DNA of 64,000 bases from Aeromicrobium stalagmiti (GTDB lineage: Bacteria > Actinomycetota > Actinomycetes > Propionibacteriales > Nocardioidaceae). Every line of letters begins with the position of its first letter. Positions within the stretch are counted from its first letter, which is position 1. The DNA is taken from NCBI RefSeq assembly GCF_013283745.1, contig NZ_JABSTZ010000001.1, positions 1,444,406-1,508,405 of the forward strand. Reading direction: 5' to 3'. Below, in pieces: positions 7,671-16,557 of the stretch. The notes below the pieces were generated by a model. That model was not told the DNA's origin, ran no database searches, and saw nothing but the letters and a program-made list of their open reading frames with translations. The position numbers and the translations under genes are program-made.

Positions 7671-9988
7671 CGGGTCTCCTCCCGGTCGAGGTCGGGGTCA
7701 TGGCTATCGACCGCCGTGGACGGGTCCGAGGAGTGCTGGGTGGCGGTCCAGTCGCGCACCCACTCGTTGATCCGCGACGACGGCATCGGCCGCGCGAGGT
7801 GATAGCCCTGCACGGTGTCGATCCCCATCGCGACCAGCGCGGCGAGGTCGGCGGCGTTCTCGACGCCCTCCGCCACGATGCGCATGTCGAGGGCGTGCGC
7901 GAGCTGGATCGTGGAGGCGACGATCATGCGGCTGCGGTCGTCGGTGGCGACGTTGGCGATCAGGGCGCGATCGATCTTGAGCTCCTGGACCGGCAGGTTG
8001 CGCAGGTAGGTGAGGGACGAGAACCCGGTGCCGTAGTCGTCGATCGAGACCTGGACGCCGTGGCTTCGCAGCTCGAGCAGGATGTCGCGGGTGGCCTGCG
8101 GGTCGGAGAGGAACGAGTCCTCGGTGACCTCGAGGACCAGGCAGTCGGCCGGGATCTCGAGCTCGGCCAGTGACGTGTAGAGCTGGGGCAGGAAGCTCGG
8201 CCCGAGCAGCTCGGGCGGCGCGCAGTTGACCGCCACGCGGACGTCGAGACCGACCTCCAGACGGGCCCGGAGGTCAAGGACGGCCTGGCGCGCCACGACG
8301 TCCGAGAGTCGGCCCATCAGGCCGGCGCGACGGGCTGCGGGCAGGAACGACACCGGGCTGATGAGGCCCTGGGTGGGGTGGCGCCACCGCACGAGGGCCT
8401 CGAGGCCGGACACCTGCATCGTCGCGGCGTCGAGCTGCGGCTGGTACCAGACCTCGATCTGGCCGTCGGCGATTCCCTTGCGCAGCTCCTCGGCGAGCTG
8501 CAGGCGCGACCGGGAGAACTCGTCGAGCTCGGCGTCGTAGAGCGCCACCCCCAGGCCGGAGTTCTTGGCCTGGTACATCGCGACGTCCGCGCGGCGCAGC
8601 ACCTCGCTGCCGTCCTGGTCGCCGGCCTGTGCGACGGTCACGCCGATCGATCCCGACGGGGAGATCTCGATCTCGTCGACGACGATCGGCTGGGCGAGCT
8701 CGGCGAGGACCTCGTGCGCCGTCTCCATCAGCACGATCTCGTCGGTCGTGCTGAGGATGATCGCAAACTCGTCGCCACCGAGGCGGGCGACCCGCACGTG
8801 CTGGTCGACAGCCTCGCGCATGCGCAGGGCCACCAGCATGAGCACCTCGTCACCGGCCCGGTGGCCCAGGGAGTCGTTGATCTCCTTGAACCCGTCGAGG
8901 TCGAGCAGCATCAGTGCCATCGGCTCGCGGTCGGTCAGACCCTGCGACAGCCAGGTGCGGACGGCGCGGCGGTTGGGCAGCTTGGTCAGGTCGTCGGTCT
9001 GCGACAGGGCGAACGCCTCGTTGGCCCGGTTGGCGTCGCGGAGCGCCAGCGCGAGGCGGCCGGCGACGGCGACCATCGTGAGGAGCGCCGGCGGCAGCGT
9101 GTAGTAGGCGAGCGTGTCGTCGGGTCGGATGGTCAGCACCGCCATCGCGGCGACTCCGGCGCTGACGAGCACCGTGGGGCCGGCGACCTTGGGGACGCCC
9201 CGGATGACCGACTGGCGAGGCCGGCAGGCGGCCGCCACGAGCAGGGCGAACCCGCTTCCCCACAGGGCGTTGCTGAGGTTGCCGAAGTCGTAGGTGCGGG
9301 CCGAGACCTGCAGGGCGAAGCCGGAGTCCGCACCGGCCAGCATCAGGAACGCGACCCCGATCATCAGCGACTTGCGGCGGTCGCTGCGCGTGAGCAGGAG
9401 CGACTGGCCGAGCACGACGAGGGCCAGGATCACGTCAGCCAACGGGTAGATCAGGGCCAGCAGCAACGAGAGGCCGTCCTGCCCCGACGCGAGCTGGATC
9501 GGCGTCACCAGCAGCAGCGACGCCAGGCACATCGTGCCGCCGCAGATGACGGCGATGTCGAGCCAGCCGCGTGCGGGGCGAGTGGCGCGGCGGTCGACGT
9601 CGCGCAGCAGGTAGCCGGCCATGCCGAGATAGGAGATCAGGAACAGCCACTCGCCCGGAGCAGGGAAGTGCGCCTGCTCGCCCACACGAGCGGCGTTGAC
9701 GGAGATCGATCCCAGCGACCAGGCCGTCACCGCGGCGAGCAGGAGCAGCAGCGTCGTGCGGCGGCCCGGCGACAGCACCACGGCGAGCGCCATGCGGAGC
9801 ACCAGCAGGGGGAAGAAGACCGAGAGCGAGGTCAGCAGGATCGCCGGGCTCCGGTGGTGGGCGACCGACTGCGAGACCTGGTTGGCGAGCAGCCCGACGA
9901 TCAGCACCGCCCACGACAGGCGCGCGACGACCAGGTGTGCTCTTGAGACCCACGCGGTGGTCGCGGCGGAGATCCTCACGGCGGTCAT
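7667..9988 (-). CDS. Membrane GGDEF-EAL c-di-GMP enzyme
   Basis: Product of 773 residues. The first roughly 315 carry about nine hydrophobic segments forming an integral-membrane sensor. A GGDEF domain follows (about 340-495) with TDDLTKLPNRRAV and an intact ARLGGDEFAI, then an EAL domain (about 510-755) with GLEALVRWRHP, AVNCAPPEL, LEVTEDSF, SIDDYGTGFSSL, LKIDRALI and AEGVEN, i.e. all metal-binding positions appear intact. Both cyclase and phosphodiesterase activity are therefore possible. It starts 3 bases after the decarboxylase stop, and its stop overlaps the acyltransferase start. Sharing an operon with two enzymes of small-molecule metabolism suggests that the membrane domain senses a product of that pathway; this is inference. 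Confidence 0.92.
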   Translation of the reverse strand: MTAVRISAATTAWVSRAHLVVARLSWAVLIVGLLANQVSQSVAHHRSPAILLTSLSVFFPLLVLRMALAVVLSPGRRTTLLLLLAAVTAWSLGSISVNAARVGEQAHFPAPGEWLFLISYLGMAGYLLRDVDRRATRPARGWLDIAVICGGTMCLASLLLVTPIQLASGQDGLSLLLALIYPLADVILALVVLGQSLLLTRSDRRKSLMIGVAFLMLAGADSGFALQVSARTYDFGNLSNALWGSGFALLVAAACRPRQSVIRGVPKVAGPTVLVSAGVAAMAVLTIRPDDTLAYYTLPPALLTMVAVAGRLALALRDANRANEAFALSQTDDLTKLPNRRAVRTWLSQGLTDREPMALMLLDLDGFKEINDSLGHRAGDEVLMLVALRMREAVDQHVRVARLGGDEFAIILSTTDEIVLMETAHEVLAELAQPIVVDEIEISPSGSIGVTVAQAGDQDGSEVLRRADVAMYQAKNSGLGVALYDAELDEFSRSRLQLAEELRKGIADGQIEVWYQPQLDAATMQVSGLEALVRWRHPTQGLISPVSFLPAARRAGLMGRLSDVVARQAVLDLRARLEVGLDVRVAVNCAPPELLGPSFLPQLYTSLAELEIPADCLVLEVTEDSFLSDPQATRDILLELRSHGVQVSIDDYGTGFSSLTYLRNLPVQELKIDRALIANVATDDRSRMIVASTIQLAHALDMRIVAEGVENAADLAALVAMGIDTVQGYHLARPMPSSRINEWVRDWTATQHSSDPSTAVDSHDPDLDREETR

Positions 9989-9991
9989 GAT

Positions 9992-11314
9992 CTATGCCTC
10001 CAGGCTCGCCAGGACGAGGTCGACGTCGTGGGTCGACGTCAGGGGGTTGACGAAGCAGAGCCGGAGCGCCGGCTCACCGGCGAAGGACGTCGGCGCGACC
10101 AGGGCGAGACCGTCCGCCCGGGCGCGAGACGACCACTGCGCGTACTGCTCACGGATCCACCCCTTGCGGCGGAAGAGCACGACCGACAGGTGGGGATCGG
10201 TCGCGAGCTCGAGGTGGGAGCTGGCCTCGATCTGCTTCGCCGCATGGTCGGCGGTGGCCAGGCAGACCTCGATCGCGTCGACGTAGGCATCGGTGCCGTT
10301 GGCGACGAGCGACGCCCAGACGGGCAGGCCGCGAGCCCGGCGGGTCAGGTGGACGGCGTAGTCGGCCGGGTTGTCGTCATCGGCGCCGTTGACGACGTCG
10401 AGGTAGTCCGCGCGCTGTTGATGGGCCTCGCGGGCGAGCCTCGGGTCGCGATAGAGCACCGCAGCGCAGTCGAACGGGGTGAACAGCCACTTGTGCGGGT
10501 CGATCGTGATCGAGTCGGCGGCCTGGATGCCGGCGAACGAGGCGCGGCGGGCCGGAGCCAGCAGCGCAGCCCCGCCGTAGGCGGCGTCGACGTGGAGCCA
10601 GGTGCCGCGATCGGCACAGCACTCGGCGATCTCGTCGAGGGCGTCGATGGCTCCGGTGTTGGTCGCGCCGGCCGTCGCGACGACCGCGACGACCGTGGCC
10701 GGGTCGAGGGATCCGAGCGCCAGTGCCAGGTCGTCGGACCCTAGCGGCCGGTCGGGCGACCCGGCGAGGACGACCTCGCAGCCCATGATGGCGGCAGCGG
10801 CCCGCACCGAGGAGTGGGCTGATGCGCCGGCGACGATGACGCTCGGGACGCCGCCGCCGGGAGTCGTCCGCCCGTGCCGTGCAGTCACCAAGGCACTGAG
10901 GTTGGCCAACGAGCCGCCGCTCACGAAGACGCCGTGGGCCTCGACCGGGTAGCCGACGACGTCGCACATCCAGCGGATCGCGGCGCGCTCGGCGGCCACG
11001 ACGTCGCCGGCCTCGAGCTCGCTGCCCCCGTAGATCGACGCTGCCGACAGGGCGGCGTCCGCAATGACGGCGGCGGGAGTCGGTGAGCCCCCGACGAAGG
11101 CGAGGTAGCGCGGGTGGTCAGTCGGGAAGGCCGTCGGCATCAGCACGTCGCGCAGAACGGTCCACGTCGCCCCGATCCCGATGCCGGCCGCGGTGACCTC
11201 GGGCAGTCGGGTCAGGCGGGCAGGGCGGACGGGCGCGACGGTCGACCGACGGTCGGCGATCCAGCCGGCGAGGTCGGTCAGGACCTCCCGGTCCTGCAAC
11301 GCAAAGTCGTGCAC
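9992..11314 (-). CDS. PLP-dependent (group II) amino-acid decarboxylase
   Basis: Product of 440 residues, the size of aromatic-L-amino-acid/glutamate decarboxylases. PLP-binding features are clear: SGGSLANLSALVTAR (phosphate loop), WLHVDAAYGGAALL (aspartate to the pyridine nitrogen), and SITIDPHKWLFTPFDC with the Schiff-base lysine in DPHKW. It should convert an amino acid to the matching amine and CO2; an aromatic substrate is the usual case for this subgroup but is not proven. The GTG start is chosen because it begins the family-like N-terminus (ALQDREVLTDLAGWIADRR); no clear Shine-Dalgarno precedes it. First gene of the operon leading into the GGDEF-EAL and acyltransferase genes. Confidence 0.88.
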   Translation of the reverse strand: MHDFALQDREVLTDLAGWIADRRSTVAPVRPARLTRLPEVTAAGIGIGATWTVLRDVLMPTAFPTDHPRYLAFVGGSPTPAAVIADAALSAASIYGGSELEAGDVVAAERAAIRWMCDVVGYPVEAHGVFVSGGSLANLSALVTARHGRTTPGGGVPSVIVAGASAHSSVRAAAAIMGCEVVLAGSPDRPLGSDDLALALGSLDPATVVAVVATAGATNTGAIDALDEIAECCADRGTWLHVDAAYGGAALLAPARRASFAGIQAADSITIDPHKWLFTPFDCAAVLYRDPRLAREAHQQRADYLDVVNGADDDNPADYAVHLTRRARGLPVWASLVANGTDAYVDAIEVCLATADHAAKQIEASSHLELATDPHLSVVLFRRKGWIREQYAQWSSRARADGLALVAPTSFAGEPALRLCFVNPLTSTHDVDLVLASLEA

Positions 11315-11505
11315 GTGAACCCATCGATCCCGAAGTTGAACAGCGAACAGGGCGTCGAGGCCCCTCGGACGTGACCGTCCGGCGGTTGTTCTGTCTCCCT
11401 CAGAATCCCCCCACCGTCAGGTTAACCTCGCGCTCGTCCAGGTGCGCGCACAGCGGCGTGACGCTGGTCACTCGGCGGCGATGGCGGCCCGTCGGGACGC
11501 GGTCT

Positions 11506-11555
11506 GGCCCGCTCGTCAGGCCCGCTCGTCAGGCCCGCTCGTCAGGCCCGCTCGA
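11506..11555. repeat. 13-base tandem repeat in a gene-free stretch
   Basis: Three exact copies of GGCCCGCTCGTCA (11506-11518, 11519-11531, 11532-11544) and a partial fourth. The surrounding stretch 11315-11657 (about 340 bases) has no gene I can support. It should contain the promoter of the decarboxylase operon, but no clear -35/-10 pair was identified. Confidence 0.8.
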
Positions 11556-11657
11556 CCTTGGTCCAGCCACGCCCGCCCGGCTCGGTGAGCAGCTCCCTCA
11601 GCCGCGGGACCATCGAGTGGGTCTCGCGGCACTGTCACGGGCACCGCAAGGGGTGCG

Positions 11658-12038
11658 TCAGAGCGGCGCGAGACGGGTCCTGAGCAGGCAGAACTCGTTG
11701 CCCTCCGGATCGGCCAGGACGTGCCACGCGTCGTCGCCCGTCTGACCGATGTCAGCAGGGCGGGCGCCGAGCGTCAGCAGCCGCTCGAGCTCGTCGGCCT
11801 GGTCGCGGTCGGTGGCGTTGACGTCGATGTGCAGCCGCGACTTGCCGGGCTCCGGCTCCTCGCGGGCGCTCAGGATGATCGTCGGCTGCGGTCCGCCGAA
11901 GCCCTCGCGTGGCCCGATCTCCAGCGTGCCGTCGTGCTCGCGGTCGAGCACGACGTAGTCGAGGACCTCGCACCAGAAGCGCGCGAGCACCTCCGGATCG
12001 CTGCACCCCAGGACGAGCTCACTGATGCGACAAGCCAT
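11658..12038 (-). CDS. VOC-family (glyoxalase/bleomycin-resistance-like) protein
   Basis: Product of 126 residues, one vicinal-oxygen-chelate unit with two beta-alpha-beta-beta-beta modules. The first is ISELVLGCSDPEVLARFWCEVLDY, the second runs from KSRLHIDVNATDRDQADELERLL to the end AWHVLADPEGNEFCLL. Metal-ligand-like positions H (LHIDV) and E (GNEFCLL) are present. In this actinobacterial group (glyoxalase-like domain, often annotated VOC) the substrate is usually unknown. The ATG gives the expected N-terminus. It lies 50 bases downstream of the beta-lactamase gene on the same strand and may be co-transcribed. Confidence 0.82.
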   Translation of the reverse strand: MACRISELVLGCSDPEVLARFWCEVLDYVVLDREHDGTLEIGPREGFGGPQPTIILSAREEPEPGKSRLHIDVNATDRDQADELERLLTLGARPADIGQTGDDAWHVLADPEGNEFCLLRTRLAPL

Positions 12039-12088
12039 GGACGGGGACCTTCTCTCGATCGGAAGCGGACGCTCCCGCGACCGTACCG

Positions 12089-13000
12089 TCAGCCCAGCGC
12101 GCCGATGGCGATGCGCGTGGCCTCGGCGATCATCGCGTCGTCGGAGGTGTCGTCCTGCCCGTCCCGGCTCGACATCACCGCGATCAGCACCGGAGAGCGG
12201 CGGGGAGGGAACAGCACGGCGACGTCGTTGCGCACCCCGTAGTCGGCACTCCCCGTCTTGTCGGCCACCACCCAGCCGTCGGGCACGCCGGCCCGGATGA
12301 GGGCGTCCCCGGTCGTGTTGTTGACCATCATGGTGCGCAGCAGGGCTCGGTCGCGGCGGGGCAGTGCGGTGCCGGTGACGTACGTGCCGACCGTGCGTGC
12401 GAGGGCCTGCGGTGTCGTGGTGTCGCGGACGTCGCCCGGGATCGCGGTGTTGAGGTCGGGCTCGAGACGCTCCGGGTCGGTGACGCGATCGCCGACCCGG
12501 TCGAGCGCGCGGTCGAGGCCGTCCGGACCGCCGATCTCGGCATAGAGCAGGTTGGCGGCGGTGTTGTCGCTGAAGCGCAGGGCGGCGTCCATGATCGCGC
12601 GCAGGGTCATCCCGTCGTCGACGTGCTGCTCGGTCACGGGGGAGTAGGGCACGAGGTCCTGTGCGGTGAACCGGATCACGCGCGACAGGTCGCGCTGCGA
12701 GACGCGATCGAGGACGGCTCCCGACAACGGAGCCTTGATGGTCGAGGCGAAGGCGAACCGCTCGTCGCTGCGCCACGTCACGGAGCGTCCTGTGCTGGTG
12801 TCGAGCACGAAGAGCCCGAGCCGTGCGTCGTACGTCTTCTCGAGTGCGGTGAGGTCGTCGGCGACCGGGGTCGGGATCGGGGCCGTGCTCACGTCGATGG
12901 CGTCGGGTGAGGCGGCGTCGGCCTGGTCGGGTGCACAGGCGGTCGCGAGCAGGGCTGCGGCGGCGGCCAGCGCCGCGACGGCGGTCCGGGTGTTGTTCAC
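12089..13000 (-). CDS. bla: Class A beta-lactamase, lipoprotein
   Basis: Product of 303 residues. The N-terminus is a lipoprotein signal ending in LLATAC, so the enzyme is probably anchored to the outer face of the membrane. All class A motifs are visible: FASTIKAP (catalytic S-x-x-K), SDN in RFSDNTAANLL, EPDLN (the E166/N170 omega-loop pair) and VADKTGSADYG (KTG). Serine hydrolysis of penicillins or cephalosporins is therefore expected. The GTG start is set by a GGAGAG ribosome-binding site 7 bases upstream. No resistance-type regulator of the BlaI/BlaR type is adjacent; the neighbouring upstream gene on the strand is a response regulator 47 bases away. Confidence 0.92.
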   Translation of the reverse strand: MNNTRTAVAALAAAAALLATACAPDQADAASPDAIDVSTAPIPTPVADDLTALEKTYDARLGLFVLDTSTGRSVTWRSDERFAFASTIKAPLSGAVLDRVSQRDLSRVIRFTAQDLVPYSPVTEQHVDDGMTLRAIMDAALRFSDNTAANLLYAEIGGPDGLDRALDRVGDRVTDPERLEPDLNTAIPGDVRDTTTPQALARTVGTYVTGTALPRRDRALLRTMMVNNTTGDALIRAGVPDGWVVADKTGSADYGVRNDVAVLFPPRRSPVLIAVMSSRDGQDDTSDDAMIAEATRIAIGALG

Positions 13001-13047
13001 GGTGTTCTCTCCGTTGCTGTGTGAGGCGTCCAGGGGGGTCGGGCGGT

Positions 13048-13668
13048 CTAGATCCAGCCGTGCTCGCGGGCCTTGAGCGCGGCCTCGTAGCGGTTGGAGA
13101 CACCGAGCTTGGCCATGGCGGACGACAGGTAGTTGCGGGTCGTGCCCATCGACAGGTGGGCGCGCTGGGCGATCTCCTCGACGGACGAGCCATCGGCGGC
13201 GAGCTCCAGGACGTCGGCCTCGCGCGCCGAGAGCAGGGAGTCGCCCGCACTGATCGCGTCGGCGGCCAGCTCCGGGTCGACGTAGCGGCCGCCGGAGTGG
13301 ACCGTGCGGATGACCGCGGCCAACGTCGCCGCCGGGGTCGTCTTGGGCAGGAAGCCCCGGACGCCGGCGGTCAGTGCGCGCTTGAGATAGCCCGGACGTC
13401 CGTGGCTGGTGACGATCATGGTGCCCGCGCCCGGCGTCAGCAGGAGGATCTGCTCCGCGGTGTCGACGCCGTCGATGCCCGCCATCTGCAGGTCGATGAC
13501 GGCCACGGCCACGGGCTCGCCGGCGTCGACTCGACGGCGCCACAGGGCGAGCAGCTCCTCGCCGGACTCGACGTGGGCGACCACGTCGATGTCGTCCTCG
13601 AGGTCGAGCATCGTGGCGAGCGCGGATCGGATCAGTGTCTCGTCATCTGCGAGCAGTACCGGAATCAT
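13048..13668 (-). CDS. NarL/DesR-type response regulator
   Basis: Product of 206 residues: receiver domain (about 1-120) and LuxR-type HTH (about 140-200). Receiver landmarks are the acidic pair in LLADDETLIRSAL, the phospho-acceptor aspartate in VAVIDLQMAGIDG, the Thr/Ser at TMIVTSHGRPG, and the lysine of FLPKTTPAATL. The HTH reads LSAREADVLELAADGSSVEE then HLSMGTTRNYLSSAMAKLGV. The ATG overlaps the stop of the histidine kinase (ATGA). It is the last gene of a five-gene operon with an ABC transporter. A likely DNA target is the ATGACA-AA-TGTCAT palindrome at 16907-16920 and its relative at 18411-18424. Confidence 0.93.
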   Translation of the reverse strand: MIPVLLADDETLIRSALATMLDLEDDIDVVAHVESGEELLALWRRRVDAGEPVAVAVIDLQMAGIDGVDTAEQILLLTPGAGTMIVTSHGRPGYLKRALTAGVRGFLPKTTPAATLAAVIRTVHSGGRYVDPELAADAISAGDSLLSAREADVLELAADGSSVEEIAQRAHLSMGTTRNYLSSAMAKLGVSNRYEAALKAREHGWI

Positions 13669-14804
13669 GCAGTCTCCCAATGGATCTCGAGGATGAACTC
13701 GCCGTCTCGTACGACGGTGTCGAGCGTCGCGCCGCCGGTTGCGAGGCGCTCGGCGAGGCCCAGCAGACCGGATCGTTCCTTCGGGGCGTCGGATGCGCCG
13801 TCGTTGCGCAGTGACATCCCGGACCGCCCGAAGGCGAGGGTCGCCGACCGCGCCGCCGAGTGCTTGACGATGTTGGTGGTCCCCTCGCGCACGACCCATG
13901 CCGCGAGCTCGTGGACCTCGGAGGGCACCGCAGCCGGATCGCCCTCGACGACCAGCGCGCACCCGGCGGACGACAGCAGGGCGCGGGCACCGGCGACCTC
14001 GCCCTCGAGGTCGATGTCGCGATAGCCGCGGACGAGCTGGCGCATCTCGGCCATCGACTCGACCGCGAGCGCCCTGACCTCGTCCATCTCCGCCGTGGCG
14101 CGGTCGGCGACGCCTGCGCGTGACAGCGCCGCGGCCAGCTCGCTCTTGACGGCGATCGCCGAGAAGCTGCGACCGACGACGTCGTGCAGGTCGCGAGTAA
14201 AACGCAGAAGTTCCTCGGCGAGCTGCAGCTCCGCGCCGAGGTCCTTGGCGTGCTCGAGGTCGTCGACGATCCGCAGGCCCCACAGGGTCAGGAGCGACGT
14301 CGTGACGACGAACAGTCCCAGGGCGAGCGTCGTCGACATGACCCGGAGCTCGGTCCCGGCCGGGGCGCCGAGGGCGAAGCCGGTCGCGACGCTGAGCGCG
14401 ACCACCAGCCACCAGCGGTGACGGCTGAACGAGATCAGGCAGAGGGCGCCGAACATCGCCGCGCAGACACCGGCCACGCGAGCCTGCTCGATGGCGGCCT
14501 CGCTGCCGGCGGTGTTCGCGACGACTGCGGAGGCGCCCCACACCGCGGTGAGGACAGCCGCGGATGCGGGTATGGCCCACCGCCGGAACGTCGCACCGGG
14601 CCAGGTGGCCAGCTCGGTGCGTGCCTCCAGGGCGGCGATCGTGGCGATGCCGGCCAGGACGATCGCCACCACCGGCCGCGGGCCGCCGCTGCTGATCGAC
14701 AGGGCGATCACGGCAGCGACGACCGCTCCTTGGAGGGTGAGCCGGGTGTAGAGGCGGAACTTGGCCGGGCCGGGCATGTCCCGCCACCAGGTGGACCAGC
14801 GCAT
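13665..14804 (-). CDS. DesK-type sensor histidine kinase
   Basis: Product of 379 residues. The N-terminal half has about six hydrophobic segments. The HisKA_3 dimerisation domain shows the phospho-acceptor in FTRDLHDVVGRSFSAIAVK (about residues 197-215), and the ATPase domain shows the N-box region AAWVVREGTTNIVKHSAA and the later SGLLGLAERLATGGATLDT. This is the kinase class paired with NarL/DesR regulators. The ATG overlaps the upstream permease stop (TGATG), and its stop overlaps the regulator start. The stimulus may be related to the substrate of the linked ABC transporter or to the state of the membrane; this is not shown. Confidence 0.93.
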   Translation of the reverse strand: MRWSTWWRDMPGPAKFRLYTRLTLQGAVVAAVIALSISSGGPRPVVAIVLAGIATIAALEARTELATWPGATFRRWAIPASAAVLTAVWGASAVVANTAGSEAAIEQARVAGVCAAMFGALCLISFSRHRWWLVVALSVATGFALGAPAGTELRVMSTTLALGLFVVTTSLLTLWGLRIVDDLEHAKDLGAELQLAEELLRFTRDLHDVVGRSFSAIAVKSELAAALSRAGVADRATAEMDEVRALAVESMAEMRQLVRGYRDIDLEGEVAGARALLSSAGCALVVEGDPAAVPSEVHELAAWVVREGTTNIVKHSAARSATLAFGRSGMSLRNDGASDAPKERSGLLGLAERLATGGATLDTVVRDGEFILEIHWETA

Positions 14805-15619
14805 CAGCCGCGGTCGTCCCAGCGGAAGTTCCTGCGGGTGAGCTCGAGCGCGAGGACGGTCCACACGACCAGTATCGCCACGGGCTCAGCGATCTCTGCA
14901 AACGTGCCGGAGAAGTCCAGCGCCGTGGCCGAGTCGGGGGCGGTGGCCAGACGGCCCGAGGTCCCGATCGACATGAGGTCGGACAAGGCGGCGAACGGCG
15001 TCCAGTCGGCGAGCTGGGCCAGCCGGTCCGGGAAGGTGCTGCGGAGCGTGGAGAGCCCCATGAAGGCGAGGGCCATGATCGGCAGGGACGTGATCTGGGC
15101 GGCCTCGGCATTCTTGGTCAGCGCGCTCGTCGCCAGGCCGAGCAGCGAGAAGATGGCGATTCCGGCGAGGACGGCGATCGCCATGAGCACGGGATTGACC
15201 GGAGCCGGGGCGCCGGCCGCGTAGACGACGGCAGTGACGAGGGCCGTGCCGACCAACGTGATCACCGCGCCCGGCACCATCGGTGCGACCTGGATCTGCC
15301 AGTCGGTGGCCTCGCCCGTCCTCAGCCGCTTGAGCACGCCCTCGGAGCGACGGGTCGTGACCATCGACAGCACCGAGTAGAACTGCACGAAGAGCAGGGC
15401 CAGGAGGACGAACATCTCGAACGTGGTCGTGGCCAGGGACGCCGAGACGCCCTCCTGGTTCCTGACGACGAAGAACGTCGCCAGCGGGATCGCCACGGGG
15501 AAGCCGATGCCCATGACGAGCAGGGTGGTGTTGCGGCGGAACTGCAGATACTCGGCCTTGGCGAGCGCGACCAGCGGACGCCTGCGTCGGGCCGGTGCGG
15601 ATGCGGTCGTGGTGGTCAT
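14804..15619 (-). CDS. ABC-2 type transporter permease
   Basis: Product of 271 residues with six predicted transmembrane helices and the ABC-2 layout (a membrane-entry helix NTTLLVMGIGFPVAIPLA, a long second helix, and a family-like ARLRTGEATDWQI-type segment after SVLSMVTTRRSEGVLKRL). It forms an exporter with the ATPase encoded immediately upstream; the ATG overlaps that gene's stop (ATGA). Its own stop overlaps the kinase start. Transporters of this type next to DesK/DesR systems often export lipids, peptides or antibiotics. The substrate here is unknown. Confidence 0.9.
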   Translation of the reverse strand: MTTTTASAPARRRRPLVALAKAEYLQFRRNTTLLVMGIGFPVAIPLATFFVVRNQEGVSASLATTTFEMFVLLALLFVQFYSVLSMVTTRRSEGVLKRLRTGEATDWQIQVAPMVPGAVITLVGTALVTAVVYAAGAPAPVNPVLMAIAVLAGIAIFSLLGLATSALTKNAEAAQITSLPIMALAFMGLSTLRSTFPDRLAQLADWTPFAALSDLMSIGTSGRLATAPDSATALDFSGTFAEIAEPVAILVVWTVLALELTRRNFRWDDRG

Positions 15620-16557
15620 GAGGGTGCTCCGATCAGTCCGGGGGTGGGGGCCGACGTGGTGGTGGGGTTGTCGGCGATGGTGAGGAAGACCGACTCGAGC
15701 GAGGCGGCCCTGGCGTCGAGCCCGACGAGCTCGATGCCGTGGGCGCGAGCCCAGCCGAGCAGCTCGTACAGGTGACCTTGCAGGTCGCGAGTGCTCACGG
15801 TGACGCGTGACCTGGCCTCGACGTGGGCACCGTCCAGCGGTGGCAGTGCGAGGCCCGGGTGCTCGAAGGCGATCGTCGCCGGGTGGGCGTCGACGATGTC
15901 GCGGAGCGTCCCGCTGTTGGCCACCTCGCCCTGGTGCATGATCGCGATGTGGTCGGCGAGCGCCTCGGCCTCGTCGAGGTAGTGGGTCGTCAGGACCATC
16001 GTCACGCCTGACGCCTTGAGGTCGGCGAGCAGCTGCCACGTGGCGCGTCGGCTCTCGGGGTCGAGCCCGGTCGTGGGCTCGTCGAGGAACAGCACCCGTG
16101 GCTGCCCGAGAAGGGCGGCTGCCAGGTCGACGCGGCGCTTCTCGCCACCTGACATCGCGCCGACCCGGACGTGGGCCCGGTCGATGAGGTCGACCTGCTC
16201 GAGGACGGCCTCGACCGTCGTGGGGTTGCTGCAGGTGCCGCGCCACATCTCGAGCGTCTCGGTGACGGTGAGCTCGGCCGGCAGGCCGCCGGACTGGAGC
16301 ATGATGCCGATCTGCGGGCGGACGGTCGCGCGCTCGGTGTGGGGGTCCAGACCGAACACCTCGACCCTGCCGCTGGTGGGGGCGGACAGCCCTTCGAGCA
16401 GGTCGAGCGTCGAGGTCTTGCCGGCCCCGTTGGTGCCGAGGAGGCCGAAGACCTCGCCTTCCTGGACATCGAGGTCGATGCCCTTGACCGCCTCGAAGGC
16501 AGAAGCCCCGTGGCCGTAGACGCGGCGCAGATCGCGCGTCGAGATGACGGTGCTCAT
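15616..16557 (-). CDS. ABC transporter ATP-binding protein
   Basis: Product of 313 residues. Walker A is LLGTNGAGKTSTLDLL, the signature is GAMSGGEKRRVDLAAALLG, Walker B with the catalytic glutamate is RVLFLDEPTTGLDPESR, and the switch histidine is in MVLTTHYLDEAEAL. A C-terminal extension of about 80 residues follows the NBD, as in DrrA-like exporters. The ATG overlaps the stop of the small membrane protein upstream (ATGA), supporting this start over an in-frame one 33 bases earlier. Second gene of the operon running down to the response regulator. Confidence 0.94.
   Translation of the reverse strand: MSTVISTRDLRRVYGHGASAFEAVKGIDLDVQEGEVFGLLGTNGAGKTSTLDLLEGLSAPTSGRVEVFGLDPHTERATVRPQIGIMLQSGGLPAELTVTETLEMWRGTCSNPTTVEAVLEQVDLIDRAHVRVGAMSGGEKRRVDLAAALLGQPRVLFLDEPTTGLDPESRRATWQLLADLKASGVTMVLTTHYLDEAEALADHIAIMHQGEVANSGTLRDIVDAHPATIAFEHPGLALPPLDGAHVEARSRVTVSTRDLQGHLYELLGWARAHGIELVGLDARAASLESVFLTIADNPTTTSAPTPGLIGAPS

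Noticed and set aside
12089-13543. A longer N-terminal reading of the beta-lactamase gene
   Set aside because: It would overlap the response regulator in another frame and would bury the lipoprotein signal. GTG 13000 has a good ribosome-binding site.
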